From assembly GCF_000282635.1 (NCBI RefSeq), contig NZ_AKIW01000094.1, positions 32,920-96,919 on the forward strand: 64,000 nt of DNA. The letters run 5' to 3'. Position 1 is the first letter of the stretch, and the number at the start of each line of letters is the position of its first letter. Positions 17,144 through 28,003 of the stretch are shown piece after piece. The stretch is from Variovorax sp. CF313 (GTDB taxonomy: Bacteria; Pseudomonadota; Gammaproteobacteria; Burkholderiales; Burkholderiaceae_C). Made by a program: the position numbers and the translations under genes. The notes beneath the pieces were generated by a model that made no database searches, was not told where the DNA came from, and saw only the letters and a list, made by a program, of their open reading frames with translations.

Positions 17144-19459
17144 TCATCGGCGCGGCTTGCGCCCCTTCATCTTGTTGGCGGCCTTCTTGACCGCCGACTT
17201 GAAGGCCTGCATTGCCGACTGCGGTCCTGCCGCAGGCGAGGAACCGCGCTCCGCGCGCGGCTCGGCGTTGCCGGCTTCAGCCTTGTGGCGCGTGCTGCGC
17301 TTGGCCGAGGCCTTGACCGGCACGCCCGATGCCACGCCCTTGTCCTTCATGGCACGGGTCGCCAGCTCTTCGCCTTCGCGCACGAGGCGGAAGTCGATCT
17401 TGCGGCCGTCGAGGTCGACGCGGCTCACCTGCACCCGCACCCGCGTGCCGATGGCGTAGCGGATGCCGGTGCGCTCGCCGCGCAATTCCTGGCGCATCTC
17501 GTCGAACTTGAAGTACTCGCCGCCAAGCTCGGTGATGTGCACCAGGCCCTCGACGTACATCGCATCGAGCGTGACGAAGATGCCGAAAGTCGTGGCGGCC
17601 GTGACCACACCGCCGTATTCCTCGCCGAGGTGCTCGCGCATGTACTTGCACTTGAGCCACGCCTCGACGTCACGGCTGGCTTCGTCGGCTCGGCGCTCGT
17701 TGGCGCTGCAATGCAGGCCCGCGGCCTCCCATGCGAGCACTTCCTTGCTTGGCGCCACAGTAGCCTTCTGCGGCTTGTTGGTCGGCGCCTTCACGCGCGA
17801 CGCAAGCCGCTTGGCCAGTTTGGCGTGCGCTTCGCCGGGCGTGGGCAGCATCGGCAGCTGGTAGCGCGTCTTGCCGAGGATCGCCTTGATCACACGATGC
17901 ACCAGCAAATCCGGATAGCGCCGGATCGGGCTCGTGAAATGCGTGTAGGCCTCGTAGGCCAGGCCGAAGTGGCCGCTGTTGATCGGCGTATAGATCGCCT
18001 GCTGCATCGAGCGCAGCAGCATGGTGTGGATCTGCTGCGCATCGGGGCGCTCTTTCGTGGCCTCGGCAATCGCCTGGAACTCGCCCGGCCTGGGGTCGTC
18101 GGTGATGCTCAGGCCCACGCCCATCGCCTTCAGGTAGCCACGCAGGATTTCCTTCTTCTCGGGCGTCGGGCCTTCGTGCACGCGGTACAGGCCCGGGTGC
18201 TTGCCTTCGGCGATGAAGTCGGCGCTGCAGACGTTGGCCGCGAGCATCGCTTCCTCGATCAGGCGGTGCGCTTCGTTGCGCGTGCGCGGAACGATCTTTT
18301 CGATGCGCCCGGCGTCGTCGCAGATGATCTGCGTCTCGGTGGTTTCGAAGTCGACCGCGCCGCGCTTGCCGCGTTGCTTGAGCAGCGCCTTGTAGACATC
18401 GGCGAGGTTCAGCAGATCCTTGACGCGGTCCTTGCGCTTGGCGGCTTCGGGGCCGCGTGTGTTGCCGAGGATGGCCGCCACTTCGGTGTACGTGAAGCGC
18501 GCATGGCTGAACATCACGGCCGGATAGAACTGGTAGGCGTAGATCTCGCCGTCTGCGGCCACGAGCATGTCGCACACCATGCACAGGCGCTCGACCTCGG
18601 GGTTCAGCGAGCACAGGCCGTTCGACAACTTCTCGGGCAGCATCGGAATGACGCGGCGCGGGAAGTAGACGCTGGTGGCGCGGTCGTAGGCGTCGATGTC
18701 GATGCCCGAACCCGTCTGCACGTAGGCGCTGACGTCGGCGATCGCAACCAGCAAGCGCCAGCCCTTGCCACGGCCCACCTTCGCAGGCTCGCAGTACACG
18801 GCGTCGTCGAAGTCGCGCGCGTCTTCACCGTCGATGGTGACGAGCGGAATGTCGGTGAGGTCCACGCGCCCCTTCTTATCGGCGGGACGAACCTTCTCTG
18901 GCAGCGCCTTGGCCTCGGCCAGGCACTCTGCGGAAAATTCATGCGGCACGCCGTACTTGCGCACGGCGATCTCGATCTCCATGCCGGGGTCGTCGATCTC
19001 GCCCAGCACTTCCTTCACGCGGCCCACCGGCTGGCCGAACAACGCCGGCGGCTCGGTGAGTTGCACGACCACCACCTGCCCCACCTTTGCGGGACCGGTG
19101 GCGCCCTTGGGAATCAGGACGTCCTGTCCGTAGCGCTTGTCTTCCGGCGCAACAAGCCAGATGCCGCCTTCGTGCAGCAGGCGGCCGATGATGGGCTGCT
19201 CGGGACGCTCGACGATCTCCACCACGCGCCCCTCGGGACGGCCGCGGCGGTCCTGGCGCACAACGCGCGCCTTGACGCGGTCCTTGTGCAGCACCGCGCG
19301 CATCTCGTTCGGGGGCAGGTAGATGTCTGCCTCGCCGTCATCGCGCTGAACGAAGCCATGCCCGTCACGATGCCCTTGAACGGTTCCTTCGAATTCATCC
19401 AGCAAGCCGCTGGAAGTGACATTATTTTTGATATGATCTCCTTCTTTCCTGAAATTCAA
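17144..19459 (-). CDS. rnr: Ribonuclease R
   Basis: RNase R is a 3'-to-5' exoribonuclease that degrades structured RNA and trans-translated mRNA. The 771-residue product has N-terminal cold-shock domains (about 20-170), the RNB catalytic domain with the metal-binding acids in TIDGEDARDFDDAVY, a C-terminal S1 domain (EYGGVVTAATTFGIFVTLD) and a Lys/Arg-rich tail, all in the normal RNase R order. The start is uncertain: the only upstream in-frame start is TTG at 19459, while a good AAGGAG ribosome site lies just after it. The tRNA-Leu gene begins 27 bases upstream on the other strand. Confidence 0.92.
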   Translation of the reverse strand: MNFRKEGDHIKNNVTSSGLLDEFEGTVQGHRDGHGFVQRDDGEADIYLPPNEMRAVLHKDRVKARVVRQDRRGRPEGRVVEIVERPEQPIIGRLLHEGGIWLVAPEDKRYGQDVLIPKGATGPAKVGQVVVVQLTEPPALFGQPVGRVKEVLGEIDDPGMEIEIAVRKYGVPHEFSAECLAEAKALPEKVRPADKKGRVDLTDIPLVTIDGEDARDFDDAVYCEPAKVGRGKGWRLLVAIADVSAYVQTGSGIDIDAYDRATSVYFPRRVIPMLPEKLSNGLCSLNPEVERLCMVCDMLVAADGEIYAYQFYPAVMFSHARFTYTEVAAILGNTRGPEAAKRKDRVKDLLNLADVYKALLKQRGKRGAVDFETTETQIICDDAGRIEKIVPRTRNEAHRLIEEAMLAANVCSADFIAEGKHPGLYRVHEGPTPEKKEILRGYLKAMGVGLSITDDPRPGEFQAIAEATKERPDAQQIHTMLLRSMQQAIYTPINSGHFGLAYEAYTHFTSPIRRYPDLLVHRVIKAILGKTRYQLPMLPTPGEAHAKLAKRLASRVKAPTNKPQKATVAPSKEVLAWEAAGLHCSANERRADEASRDVEAWLKCKYMREHLGEEYGGVVTAATTFGIFVTLDAMYVEGLVHITELGGEYFKFDEMRQELRGERTGIRYAIGTRVRVQVSRVDLDGRKIDFRLVREGEELATRAMKDKGVASGVPVKASAKRSTRHKAEAGNAEPRAERGSSPAAGPQSAMQAFKSAVKKAANKMKGRKPRR

Positions 19460-19486
19460 AACATAACTGCTTCGGCAGTTCTGTGG

Positions 19487-19571
<85 letters not shown>

Positions 19572-19605
19572 AGTTTAAACAGACCTTTACCAGGTCATTC
19601 GATTC

Positions 19606-19632
19606 AAGCCACCGGCCTCCGGTGGCTTTTTT
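19606..19632 (+). terminator. Intrinsic terminator of tRNA-Leu copy 1
   Basis: The stem AAGCCACCGG/CCGGTGGCTT, 10 pairs with a 3-base loop CCT, is followed by a run of T. It lies 35 bases after the CCA end and is part of the duplicated segment. Confidence 0.88.
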
Positions 19633-19692
19633 CATGGCTGCTTGAATTTGCATCGAGCAGCCGGCGCAGCAAAGTTGCTTCGCAAAAATATG

Positions 19693-19698
19693 TATAAT
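19693..19698 (+). promoter_or_regulatory. -10 element of tRNA-Leu copy 2 promoter
   Basis: A perfect TATAAT lies 28 bases before the second tRNA-Leu in an AT-rich stretch that stands out from the GC-rich surroundings. No consensus -35 is seen at 16-18 bases; TTGCTT occurs only 12 bases upstream. The sequence between the two tRNA copies therefore seems to supply a separate promoter for copy 2. Confidence 0.55.
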
Positions 19699-19726
19699 CG
19701 CAATCTTTGCTGAAAAGCAAAAACAA

Positions 19727-19811
<85 letters not shown>

Positions 19812-19845
19812 GATTCAACAAGACCCTTACCAGGTCATTCGATTC

Positions 19846-19872
19846 AAGCCACCGGCCTCCGGTGGCTTTTTT
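19846..19872 (+). terminator. Intrinsic terminator of tRNA-Leu copy 2
   Basis: Same hairpin as after copy 1: AAGCCACCGG/CCGGTGGCTT with loop CCT, then a T-run. It lies between the tRNA and the convergent rimO stop codon at 19896. Confidence 0.88.
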
Positions 19873-19895
19873 CTTGTCCGCTTGAATCTGAAGCA

Positions 19896-21302
19896 TCAAA
19901 CGGGCAGCGCGATCAAGTCATGGCCCTCGGCGCCCACGATGCGGGCGCGAGTGAACTCGCCCACCTTCAGCGTCTTGCTGATCTTCTCGGGCGGCAGCAG
20001 GCGAACCGTGCCGTCGATCTCCGGCGCATCGGCGTACGTGCGCCCCACTCCACCCTTGCGGCCCATGCCCGGCGCCGAATCAACCAGCACCTGCATCGTC
20101 GAGCCAACACGCTTCTGCAGCTTGGCGATCGATACGATCTCCGCCACCTCCATGAAGCGGGCGCGACGCGCTTCACGCTCCGGCTCGGGCAGCATGCCGG
20201 GAATGTCATTGGCGGTCGCGCCCTCGACCGGGCTGTAGGCAAAGCAACCAGCACGATCGATCTCGGCTTCCCGGATGAAGTCGAGCAGATGCTCGAACTC
20301 CTGCTCCGTCTCGCCAGGAAAGCCAGCGATGAAGGTACTGCGGATCACAAGCTCCGGGCACACCTCGCGCCAGCGCGCCAGCCGCTCCAGATTCTTCTCG
20401 CCACTGGCCGGGCGCTTCATGCGCTTCAGCACATCGGGATGGCTGTGCTGCAACGGCACGTCGAGGTACGGCAGCACCTGGCCGCTGGCCATGAGCGGAA
20501 TGACTTCGTCGACGCTCGGATACGGGTACACGTAGTGCAAACGGACCCATGCGCCGTAGGGCTCGGCGATTTCACCCAGCGTGCGCACCAGTTCGAGCAT
20601 GCGGGTCTTGACCGGCTTGCCATCCCAGAACCCGGTGCGGTACTTCATATCGACGCCATAGGCCGAAGTGTCCTGGCTGATCACCAGCAGTTCTTTCACG
20701 CCGCCTTCGAACAGGGCCTTCGCCTCGCTCAGAACATCTCCGACCGGCCGCGACACGAGGTCGCCGCGCATCGAGGGAATGATGCAGAAGGTGCAGCGGT
20801 GGTTGCAGCCTTCGCTGATCTTCAGGTAGGCGTAGTGGCGCGGCGTCAGCTTGAGGCCGGCAACGCCGAAGGTGTTCGGCACCAGGTCGATAAACGGATC
20901 GTGCGGCTTCGGCAGGTTCGCATGCACCGCGTCCATCACCTCCTGCGTGGCATGCGGACCGGTCACGGCCAGCACGCTCGGGTGCATCTGGCGCACCAGG
21001 TTGCCCCCCTGGTCGCCAGTCTTGGCGCCCAGGCAGCCAGTGACGATCACACGGCCGTTCTCGGCCAAAGCCTCACCGATGGTGTCCAGGCTCTCCTTCA
21101 CGGCATCGTCGATGAAGCCGCAGGTGTTGACGATCACTAGATCGGCGCCTTCGAAAGTCTTGGCGGTTTGATAACCCTCGGCACTCAGCTGGGTCAGGAT
21201 CAGTTCGGAATCGGTAAGGGCCTTGGGACAGCCCAGGCTCACGAATCCGACCTTGGGGGCGGCCGGCGTGGCCGTACGTTCGGGGGAGGCAACTTCGCTC
21301 AT
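19896..21302 (-). CDS. rimO: Ribosomal protein S12 methylthiotransferase RimO
   Basis: RimO is a radical-SAM enzyme with two 4Fe-4S clusters that adds a methylthio group to the Asp near the decoding tip of ribosomal protein S12. The 468-residue product has the N-terminal UPF0004 domain with its cluster cysteines (SLGCPKA, VNTCGF, TGCLG), the radical-SAM motif CNHRCTFC (three Cys in CxxxCxxC, about 165-172) and a C-terminal TRAM domain. The VPLQH and YPYPSVDE stretches are typical of RimO and argue against MiaB. It is convergent with the tRNA-Leu pair. Confidence 0.95.
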   Translation of the reverse strand: MSEVASPERTATPAAPKVGFVSLGCPKALTDSELILTQLSAEGYQTAKTFEGADLVIVNTCGFIDDAVKESLDTIGEALAENGRVIVTGCLGAKTGDQGGNLVRQMHPSVLAVTGPHATQEVMDAVHANLPKPHDPFIDLVPNTFGVAGLKLTPRHYAYLKISEGCNHRCTFCIIPSMRGDLVSRPVGDVLSEAKALFEGGVKELLVISQDTSAYGVDMKYRTGFWDGKPVKTRMLELVRTLGEIAEPYGAWVRLHYVYPYPSVDEVIPLMASGQVLPYLDVPLQHSHPDVLKRMKRPASGEKNLERLARWREVCPELVIRSTFIAGFPGETEQEFEHLLDFIREAEIDRAGCFAYSPVEGATANDIPGMLPEPEREARRARFMEVAEIVSIAKLQKRVGSTMQVLVDSAPGMGRKGGVGRTYADAPEIDGTVRLLPPEKISKTLKVGEFTRARIVGAEGHDLIALPV

Positions 21303-21341
21303 ATGCCTCTATTGTCCCAGCTATCGGTGACGGCTGGGCAT

Positions 21342-21902
21342 TCAAGGGCGCTTGATGCCAAAGGCCCCCAGTACCTGTTCGGTGTTTTTCTGCATCTGCT
21401 CCTGCATCTGCAGGAAAACGTTCTTCGATTGCTCGACGTAATTGCCCATCAGCCCCTGCAGCATCGGAGACTGCATGGTCATGAAGCGCGACCACATTTC
21501 GGGCGTCAGCCCCTCGGCCTTCTCGGCCAACTGTGCCTGCACCTCGGTCATGGCCTGGATGTTCTTCTCGAGATACGGCCCCATGTAGCCCTGCATAGCC
21601 TGTCCATAGAACCGGATGATGTTGGCCAGGACCTGCTCGGTGAACATCGGCGCGCCGCCCGCTTCTTCTTCGAGAATGATCTGCAGCAAGATGCTGCGAG
21701 TGAGGTCGTCGCCCGTCTTGGCATCGCGCACCACGAACTGGGCGTTCTGGATGACCAACTGCTTCACCTCGGTCAGCGTGATGTACGTGGATGTCTCGGT
21801 GTCGTAGAGCCTTCGGTTGGGGTACTTCTTGATCACACGCTGTACCGGCTTGACCCCGGACTTCTTGCTCTGCACTGCGGACTCCTTCACATGGACGCCC
21901 AT
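21342..21902 (-). CDS. phaR: Polyhydroxyalkanoate synthesis repressor PhaR
   Basis: PhaR binds DNA upstream of phasin and PHA genes and is released when it binds PHA granules. The 186-residue product has the PHB accumulation regulatory N-terminal domain with the invariant IKKYPNRRLYDTETSTYI segment (about 25-42) and a Gln/Met-rich C-terminal half that fits granule binding. The ATG at 21902 (MGVHVKESAV) is chosen; a longer frame runs to 22010. The nearby bdhA gene also serves PHB turnover. No pha synthase genes are in the window. Confidence 0.92.
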   Translation of the reverse strand: MGVHVKESAVQSKKSGVKPVQRVIKKYPNRRLYDTETSTYITLTEVKQLVIQNAQFVVRDAKTGDDLTRSILLQIILEEEAGGAPMFTEQVLANIIRFYGQAMQGYMGPYLEKNIQAMTEVQAQLAEKAEGLTPEMWSRFMTMQSPMLQGLMGNYVEQSKNVFLQMQEQMQKNTEQVLGAFGIKRP

Positions 21903-21976
21903 GTCATCGGATGATTCTAGGGAGCGGTTTTGCTGCGCCGCGACAAGGTTTACCCTGACCGGGCTCGCCGCCTTCC

Positions 21977-22345
21977 TCAATCCGACGATGTCGCGTACTC
22001 CGCGCCGCATGCATGGCAGGCGGCCGACTCGGGCCGCTCTTCGTCGGCCTCTCGAAAACGCAGCGGTGTTTTTTGGCCGTAGACCACCCAGCAGCGCGGA
22101 CAGTGCTCCTGCCCCACGGTCGGCAGGTAGGCACGAGCGCGCTGTTCGGCGCGCTCTTCGGTCAAGGGCATGCCCTGGCGTTGGGCACGCGCCACTTCGC
22201 GCGCCGCCATCGTGTCGGTACGTCCACCCGCGTGGTCGTTGATGCCGTAGACAGCACGCGCAAACTCGATGGGAGCCTGCTTCAACAGCGCCGCAAGGCG
22301 CTTGTCGGCATGAGCCCGATCAACCAGCGTTGATCGCGTATTCAT
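21977..22345 (-). CDS. Small zinc-ribbon protein of unknown function
   Basis: The 122-residue product has a C-terminal four-cysteine zinc-ribbon pattern: CPRC at about 86-89 and CHAC about 25 residues later, separated by a charged segment. The N-terminal part is helical and charged (HADKRLAALLKQAPIEFARA). The ATG at 22345 is chosen because upstream in-frame sequence is Cys/Pro-rich non-coding. It lies 74 bases upstream of phaR on the same strand and may share its transcript. Function unknown; metal binding is inferred from the CxxC pair. Confidence 0.75.
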   Translation of the reverse strand: MNTRSTLVDRAHADKRLAALLKQAPIEFARAVYGINDHAGGRTDTMAAREVARAQRQGMPLTEERAEQRARAYLPTVGQEHCPRCWVVYGQKTPLRFREADEERPESAACHACGAEYATSSD

Positions 22346-22449
22346 CGGATCGCTTGTCAAGAAAAATAGAATGAGGGTGCAGAGAGGCCAAGGTAGCACA
22401 ACAACATGGTCGAGGGCTTTTTCCGCATCACCGCAAATGGGACGATATG

Positions 22450-22470
22450 TGCACCGGGGAACCCGGTGCA
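22450..22470. repeat. Perfect short inverted repeat downstream of tRNA-Val
   Basis: TGCACCGGG, GAA, CCCGGTGCA: a perfect 9-base stem with a 3-base loop in the 172-base spacer between the zinc-ribbon gene and tRNA-Val. It is placed about 48 bases after the 3' end of the tRNA. There is no T-run on either side, so it is at best a weak terminator or an RNA processing stop. The rest of the spacer shows nothing recognisable. Confidence 0.55.
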
Positions 22471-22517
22471 TGCTCTGTTCAACGGGTCCGGTGGTTGGCC
22501 GGGGTTGAAACAGAAAT

Positions 22518-22594
22518 TGGTAGGCGCGATTGGACTCGAACCAACGACCCCCACCATGTCAAGGTGGTGCTCTAACCAGCTGAGCTACGCGCCT
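22518..22594 (-). tRNA. tRNA-Val(GAC)
   Basis: A 77-base tRNA on the minus strand. The acceptor AGGCGCG/CGCGCCT is followed by A and an encoded CCA. The D-arm is GCTCAGCTGGTTAGAGC; the anticodon stem CCACC/GGTGG closes the loop TTGACAT with anticodon GAC, reading GUC and GUU valine codons. The T-arm holds GGTTCGAGTCC. Confidence 0.96.
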
Positions 22595-22617
22595 AAGGAT
22601 GTGTCCGAGAAGCAGCT

Positions 22618-22642
22618 ATTGTAGCAGGAGAAAACGCGCTTT

Positions 22643-22646
<4 letters not shown>
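22618..22646 (-). promoter_or_regulatory. tRNA-Val promoter
   Basis: On the minus strand, a -35 box CTGAAA (22646-22641, 4 of 6 matches), a 17-base spacer and a -10 box TACAAT (22623-22618, 5 of 6). The -10 lies 23 bases before the tRNA 5' end. The -35 overlaps the last codons of relA. Confidence 0.65.
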
Positions 22647-24883
<2,237 letters not shown>

Positions 24884-24894
24884 GCTTCAATCAA

Positions 24895-25842
24895 TCAATC
24901 GAACAGGAAGTTGGTGACTGCGGCGATCTGCAGGGGATCGACAAAGGTCGGCGCGTGGCCCACGCCTTCGAACTCGACCAGCGTGGCGTGCGGGCCGCGC
25001 TGTGTCATGGCCAGTGCGGTTTCGCGCGACAACAGATCCGATTCGGCGCCCCGCGTGACGAGCGTGCGCGCCTCGATGGCGTCGTACAGGCTCCACATGA
25101 TCGCGCCGCCCTGCGCCGCGGCCTCGGGCGTGATGGCGCGCAGCGCCACGCCGATGGCGGGGTCGTAGTGAAGCAGCCAGGCTCCCTCGTCGCCGCCAGC
25201 CTCGGCCTTGGCCGAACCATCGGCGGTGCGCTGCGACGCGGGCACCACCATGTGCTGCGACAGCGCCAGCCACTGCGCGGGCGTGTGCGGCCCGAAGCTG
25301 GTCGACAGCGTCCACATGGCATCGGCCGCCGCCTGCACGCTCGCGTAGGAACCGTTCTTCCCTACGTAGGCGCCGATGCGCTGCACTGCGGCCGGCTCGA
25401 TCGTCGGACCGACATCGTTCGCGATGAAGCGGCGGATGGGCCGCGCCAGCGGCAGTTCCTTGTGCCCCGCGAGCACGAAGCCGATCAGCCCGCCCATGCT
25501 GGTGCCGAGGTAGTCGAGCGTGCCGATGGCCTGCTCGCGATGGAGCTGCGCGATCAACGCGACCATGTCGGCCGCATACACCGGCACCTGATAGAAAGCG
25601 GGGTCGCGCAGCCAGTCGCTGCGCCCACGGCCCACCACGTCGGGGCAGACCACGCGCACATCGCCGGCAGCGCGCGCCACGATGGCCTGAGCCAACAGGT
25701 CGAAATCGCGGCCCTGCCGGGTCAGCCCGTGCACGCAGATCACGACATGCGCACTGCGCGCGTCGCCCCATTGCCAATAGGCCATGCGATGGCCGCCTTG
25801 GGCGTCATCGCACGCCACGTCATGAAGCGTCGGTTCTGTCAT
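24895..25842 (-). CDS. Alpha/beta-fold hydrolase
   Basis: A 315-residue alpha/beta hydrolase with an intact triad pattern: the oxyanion region CVHGLTRQG, nucleophile Ser in LGTSMGG, and His in FEGVGHAPTF near the C-terminus. The substrate is unknown. ATG at 25842 is preferred over ATG at 25884, since the longer version leaves only 26 bases to the divergent bdhA. It is directly upstream of relA on the same strand with an 11-base spacer, so the two may be cotranscribed, which is unusual for relA. Confidence 0.85.
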   Translation of the reverse strand: MTEPTLHDVACDDAQGGHRMAYWQWGDARSAHVVICVHGLTRQGRDFDLLAQAIVARAAGDVRVVCPDVVGRGRSDWLRDPAFYQVPVYAADMVALIAQLHREQAIGTLDYLGTSMGGLIGFVLAGHKELPLARPIRRFIANDVGPTIEPAAVQRIGAYVGKNGSYASVQAAADAMWTLSTSFGPHTPAQWLALSQHMVVPASQRTADGSAKAEAGGDEGAWLLHYDPAIGVALRAITPEAAAQGGAIMWSLYDAIEARTLVTRGAESDLLSRETALAMTQRGPHATLVEFEGVGHAPTFVDPLQIAAVTNFLFD

Positions 25843-25910
25843 GAAAACGAAGTCGTCCTGGTGCGGATAATTGTCTCGTCGCATCCTAATTCATCCGGAG
25901 ATTGATCTTC

Positions 25911-26681
25911 ATGCTCAAAGGCAAAACCGCGCTTGTCACGGGGTCCACCAGCGGCATTGGCCTCGCCATCGCCAAGGCTCTCGCCCAACAGGGCGCGCAC
26001 ATCGTGCTCAACGGCTTCGGCGACGCCGAAGCCCCCAAGGCCCAGATCGAGGCGCTCGGCGTACGCGCCGAGTACCACGGCGCAGACATGAGCAAACCCG
26101 ACCAGATCGAAGACATGATGAAGTTCGCCGCGTCGAAGTTCGGCCGCGTCGACATCCTCGTGAACAACGCCGGCATCCAGCATGTGACCAAGGTCGAAGA
26201 CTTTCCCACCGAACGCTGGGATGCGATCATCGCCATCAATCTCACCAGCGCATTCCATACGACGCGGCTGGCGATTCCCGCTATGCGCGAAGCCAACTGG
26301 GGCCGCGTCATCAATATCGCGTCGGCCCATGGCCTCGTGGCATCCGCGCAGAAATCGGCCTATGTGGCCGCCAAGCACGGCATCGTCGGCCTGACCAAGT
26401 CGGTCGCGCTCGAAACCGCGACCACCGGCGTCACTGCCAATGCAATCTGCCCCGGCTGGGTGCTGACCCAGCTGGTGCAAAAGCAGATCGACGACCGCGC
26501 CGCGCGCGAAGGCATCACGGCGGCGCAGGCGCAGAACGAGCTGCTGGGCGAAAAGCAGCCATCGCTGCAGTTCACCACCGTCGAGCAGTTGGGCGGCCTG
26601 GCGGTCTTCCTGTGCTCGCCGGCGGCCGATCAGGTCCGAGGCGTCGCCTGGGCCATGGACGGCGGCTGGACTGCCCAATAA
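25911..26681 (+). CDS. bdhA: 3-hydroxybutyrate dehydrogenase
   Basis: This SDR enzyme oxidises D-3-hydroxybutyrate to acetoacetate with NAD+, the second step in PHB breakdown. The 256-residue length matches the family. Motifs: TGSTSGIG at 10-17, NNAG, catalytic Ser in NIASAHGLVAS, and Tyr/Lys in SAYVAAKHG. The segments NAICPGWVLTQLVQKQI and EKQPS are typical of 3-hydroxybutyrate dehydrogenases rather than generic SDRs. The ATG at 25911 follows a CCGGAG ribosome site by about 10 bases. It lies divergent from the hydrolase. Confidence 0.92.
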   Translation: MLKGKTALVTGSTSGIGLAIAKALAQQGAHIVLNGFGDAEAPKAQIEALGVRAEYHGADMSKPDQIEDMMKFAASKFGRVDILVNNAGIQHVTKVEDFPTERWDAIIAINLTSAFHTTRLAIPAMREANWGRVINIASAHGLVASAQKSAYVAAKHGIVGLTKSVALETATTGVTANAICPGWVLTQLVQKQIDDRAAREGITAAQAQNELLGEKQPSLQFTTVEQLGGLAVFLCSPAADQVRGVAWAMDGGWTAQ

Positions 26682-26708
26682 AGGGTAGCCTGCCGGTACG
26701 CGCGCCCC

Positions 26709-27413
26709 TTACTTGAGCTGCACCGAGCCCGACACGCTCACCACCACGCTGGTCTTGCCGGCTTCGACCGGGACCGTCGAGTCGGACGAGAACGACTTGG
26801 CCTGCACCGCCATCATGCGCGGGCGGATCGGGCTACCGTCGTTCGCGTTCACCGATACCTCGCGCAGCGTGTAGCCGCTGAAGCCGAAGCCCTTGGCCAG
26901 CTCGCCGGCCTTCTGCTTGAAGTTCTCGATGGCGATGTTCTGCGCCTCGGTTTCGGTCTTGGCGCGCTGCTCGCGGCTCAAGCCGAAGCCCACGTTGCCC
27001 ACGCTGAGCGTCGTGATGCGGCCGGCCGCCTGGGTAATGCGCGAGAAGTCGCGCCCCTCGAGCACCAGCTCGGTCGAGCCTTGCCAACCGTTGATCTTGC
27101 CGTCCTTGGAATAGCGCGGCGACAGGCTGAAGTTGCCGGTGCGCACGTCGAGCTGGCCCGCCTGGGCGTTCTTCTTCGCTTCGGCCAGGGCCGCGTCGAG
27201 CGCCGCCTTCAGCTGCGTCTGCACGGCGGCCGCGTCAGGGGCGTCGCGGGTGGTCACGAGCGTCATGCTCAGCATGTCCTGCTGCACTTCGACCGTGCCG
27301 GAAGCCGCCAGCTGCAGCACGTTCTGCGGTACTGGCGCAGCGTTCTGGGCCAGTGCGGTGCCGGCGGCGGCCAGGGCGGCGCACGCCGCGAGCAATTTGA
27401 TTGTTTTCTTCAA
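26709..27413 (-). CDS. Exported SIMPL (DUF541) domain protein
   Basis: A 234-residue periplasmic protein with a signal peptide (MKKTIKLLAACAALAAAGTALA, cleaved before QNA) and one SIMPL/DUF541 domain. Family features are the early SGTVEVQQDM stretch, the middle NGWQGSTELVLEGRDF and the C-terminal VVVSVSGSVQLK strand. SIMPL proteins of known structure form oligomeric rings; their molecular role here is unknown, with reports linking the family to stress resistance. It converges with bdhA. Confidence 0.85.
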   Translation of the reverse strand: MKKTIKLLAACAALAAAGTALAQNAAPVPQNVLQLAASGTVEVQQDMLSMTLVTTRDAPDAAAVQTQLKAALDAALAEAKKNAQAGQLDVRTGNFSLSPRYSKDGKINGWQGSTELVLEGRDFSRITQAAGRITTLSVGNVGFGLSREQRAKTETEAQNIAIENFKQKAGELAKGFGFSGYTLREVSVNANDGSPIRPRMMAVQAKSFSSDSTVPVEAGKTSVVVSVSGSVQLK

Positions 27414-27471
27414 GACGAAGTACTCCCCTGAGTTGGTATGAAAGACAAGCCTGCGCCCGCAGGCTCGCGCA

Positions 27472-27831
27472 TCAGCGGCGCTGGCTGCGCGGTGCGGTCA
27501 AGGACGGGCGGGCTGCCGGCGGCGGCACCGGCACGATCCGCTCGGCCGGCTGCGATTCTGCCGAATTGAGCAATGCACCCGTCGCGGGCGGGGTCCATTG
27601 GCCGCGAACCTGCTGCCGCAGCTCGAACAGTTCGGCGGCGGTCAGGCGCCTGCCCGCGGCCGCCTGTTCGCGGCGGACCTCCTCGCGCTGCGCGGCACGG
27701 TGGGCCGCCACCGCGTCCCGGACTTCGCTGCGGCGCACTTCGCCCACCCTGAAGAAATCGCCGGACATCGCCAGCGACGGACCGCAGGCGAGAACGAGGA
27801 TCAACGGCAGGGCGGAAATAGGACGTCTCAT
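27472..27831 (-). CDS. Small exported protein of unknown function
   Basis: A 119-residue product with a signal peptide (about 1-22, ending ACGPSLA). The mature part is Arg/Glu/Gln-rich and likely helical (about 28-80, with LTAAELFELRQQVRGQW), then a Pro-rich tail. The ATG at 27831 is used; a TTG three codons upstream is possible. It lies 58 bases upstream of the SIMPL gene on the same strand and may share its transcript. No family is recognised. Confidence 0.65.
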   Translation of the reverse strand: MRRPISALPLILVLACGPSLAMSGDFFRVGEVRRSEVRDAVAAHRAAQREEVRREQAAAGRRLTAAELFELRQQVRGQWTPPATGALLNSAESQPAERIVPVPPPAARPSLTAPRSQRR

Positions 27832-28003
27832 TGAGCGCAAGTCATCAGGAAATTGGACTTTGCCACCTCCTCGCTAACGTCGGATGACCAGACCGCGAGC
27901 GTCCGCAAGTTTTGTAACTTAGTGTCAAACCATAAGTAAATCCGGCTCAACGAAGCCTTAACGCCTTCAGAATCGGCCCTGTTACAAATTCATCGTTGTA
28001 GAA

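Noticed and set aside
22450..22470. Intrinsic terminator for tRNA-Val
   Set aside because: The hairpin is perfect but no T-run follows on the minus strand, so it is listed only as an inverted repeat.
25871..26716. A 281-codon frame overlapping bdhA in another frame
   Set aside because: Arg/His-rich translation; the SDR motifs lie in the bdhA frame.
27905..27945. Promoter for ompR in the AT-rich stretch with TTGTAA and TAAGTA
   Set aside because: Spacing is only 15 bases and the match is weak, so no feature was entered.
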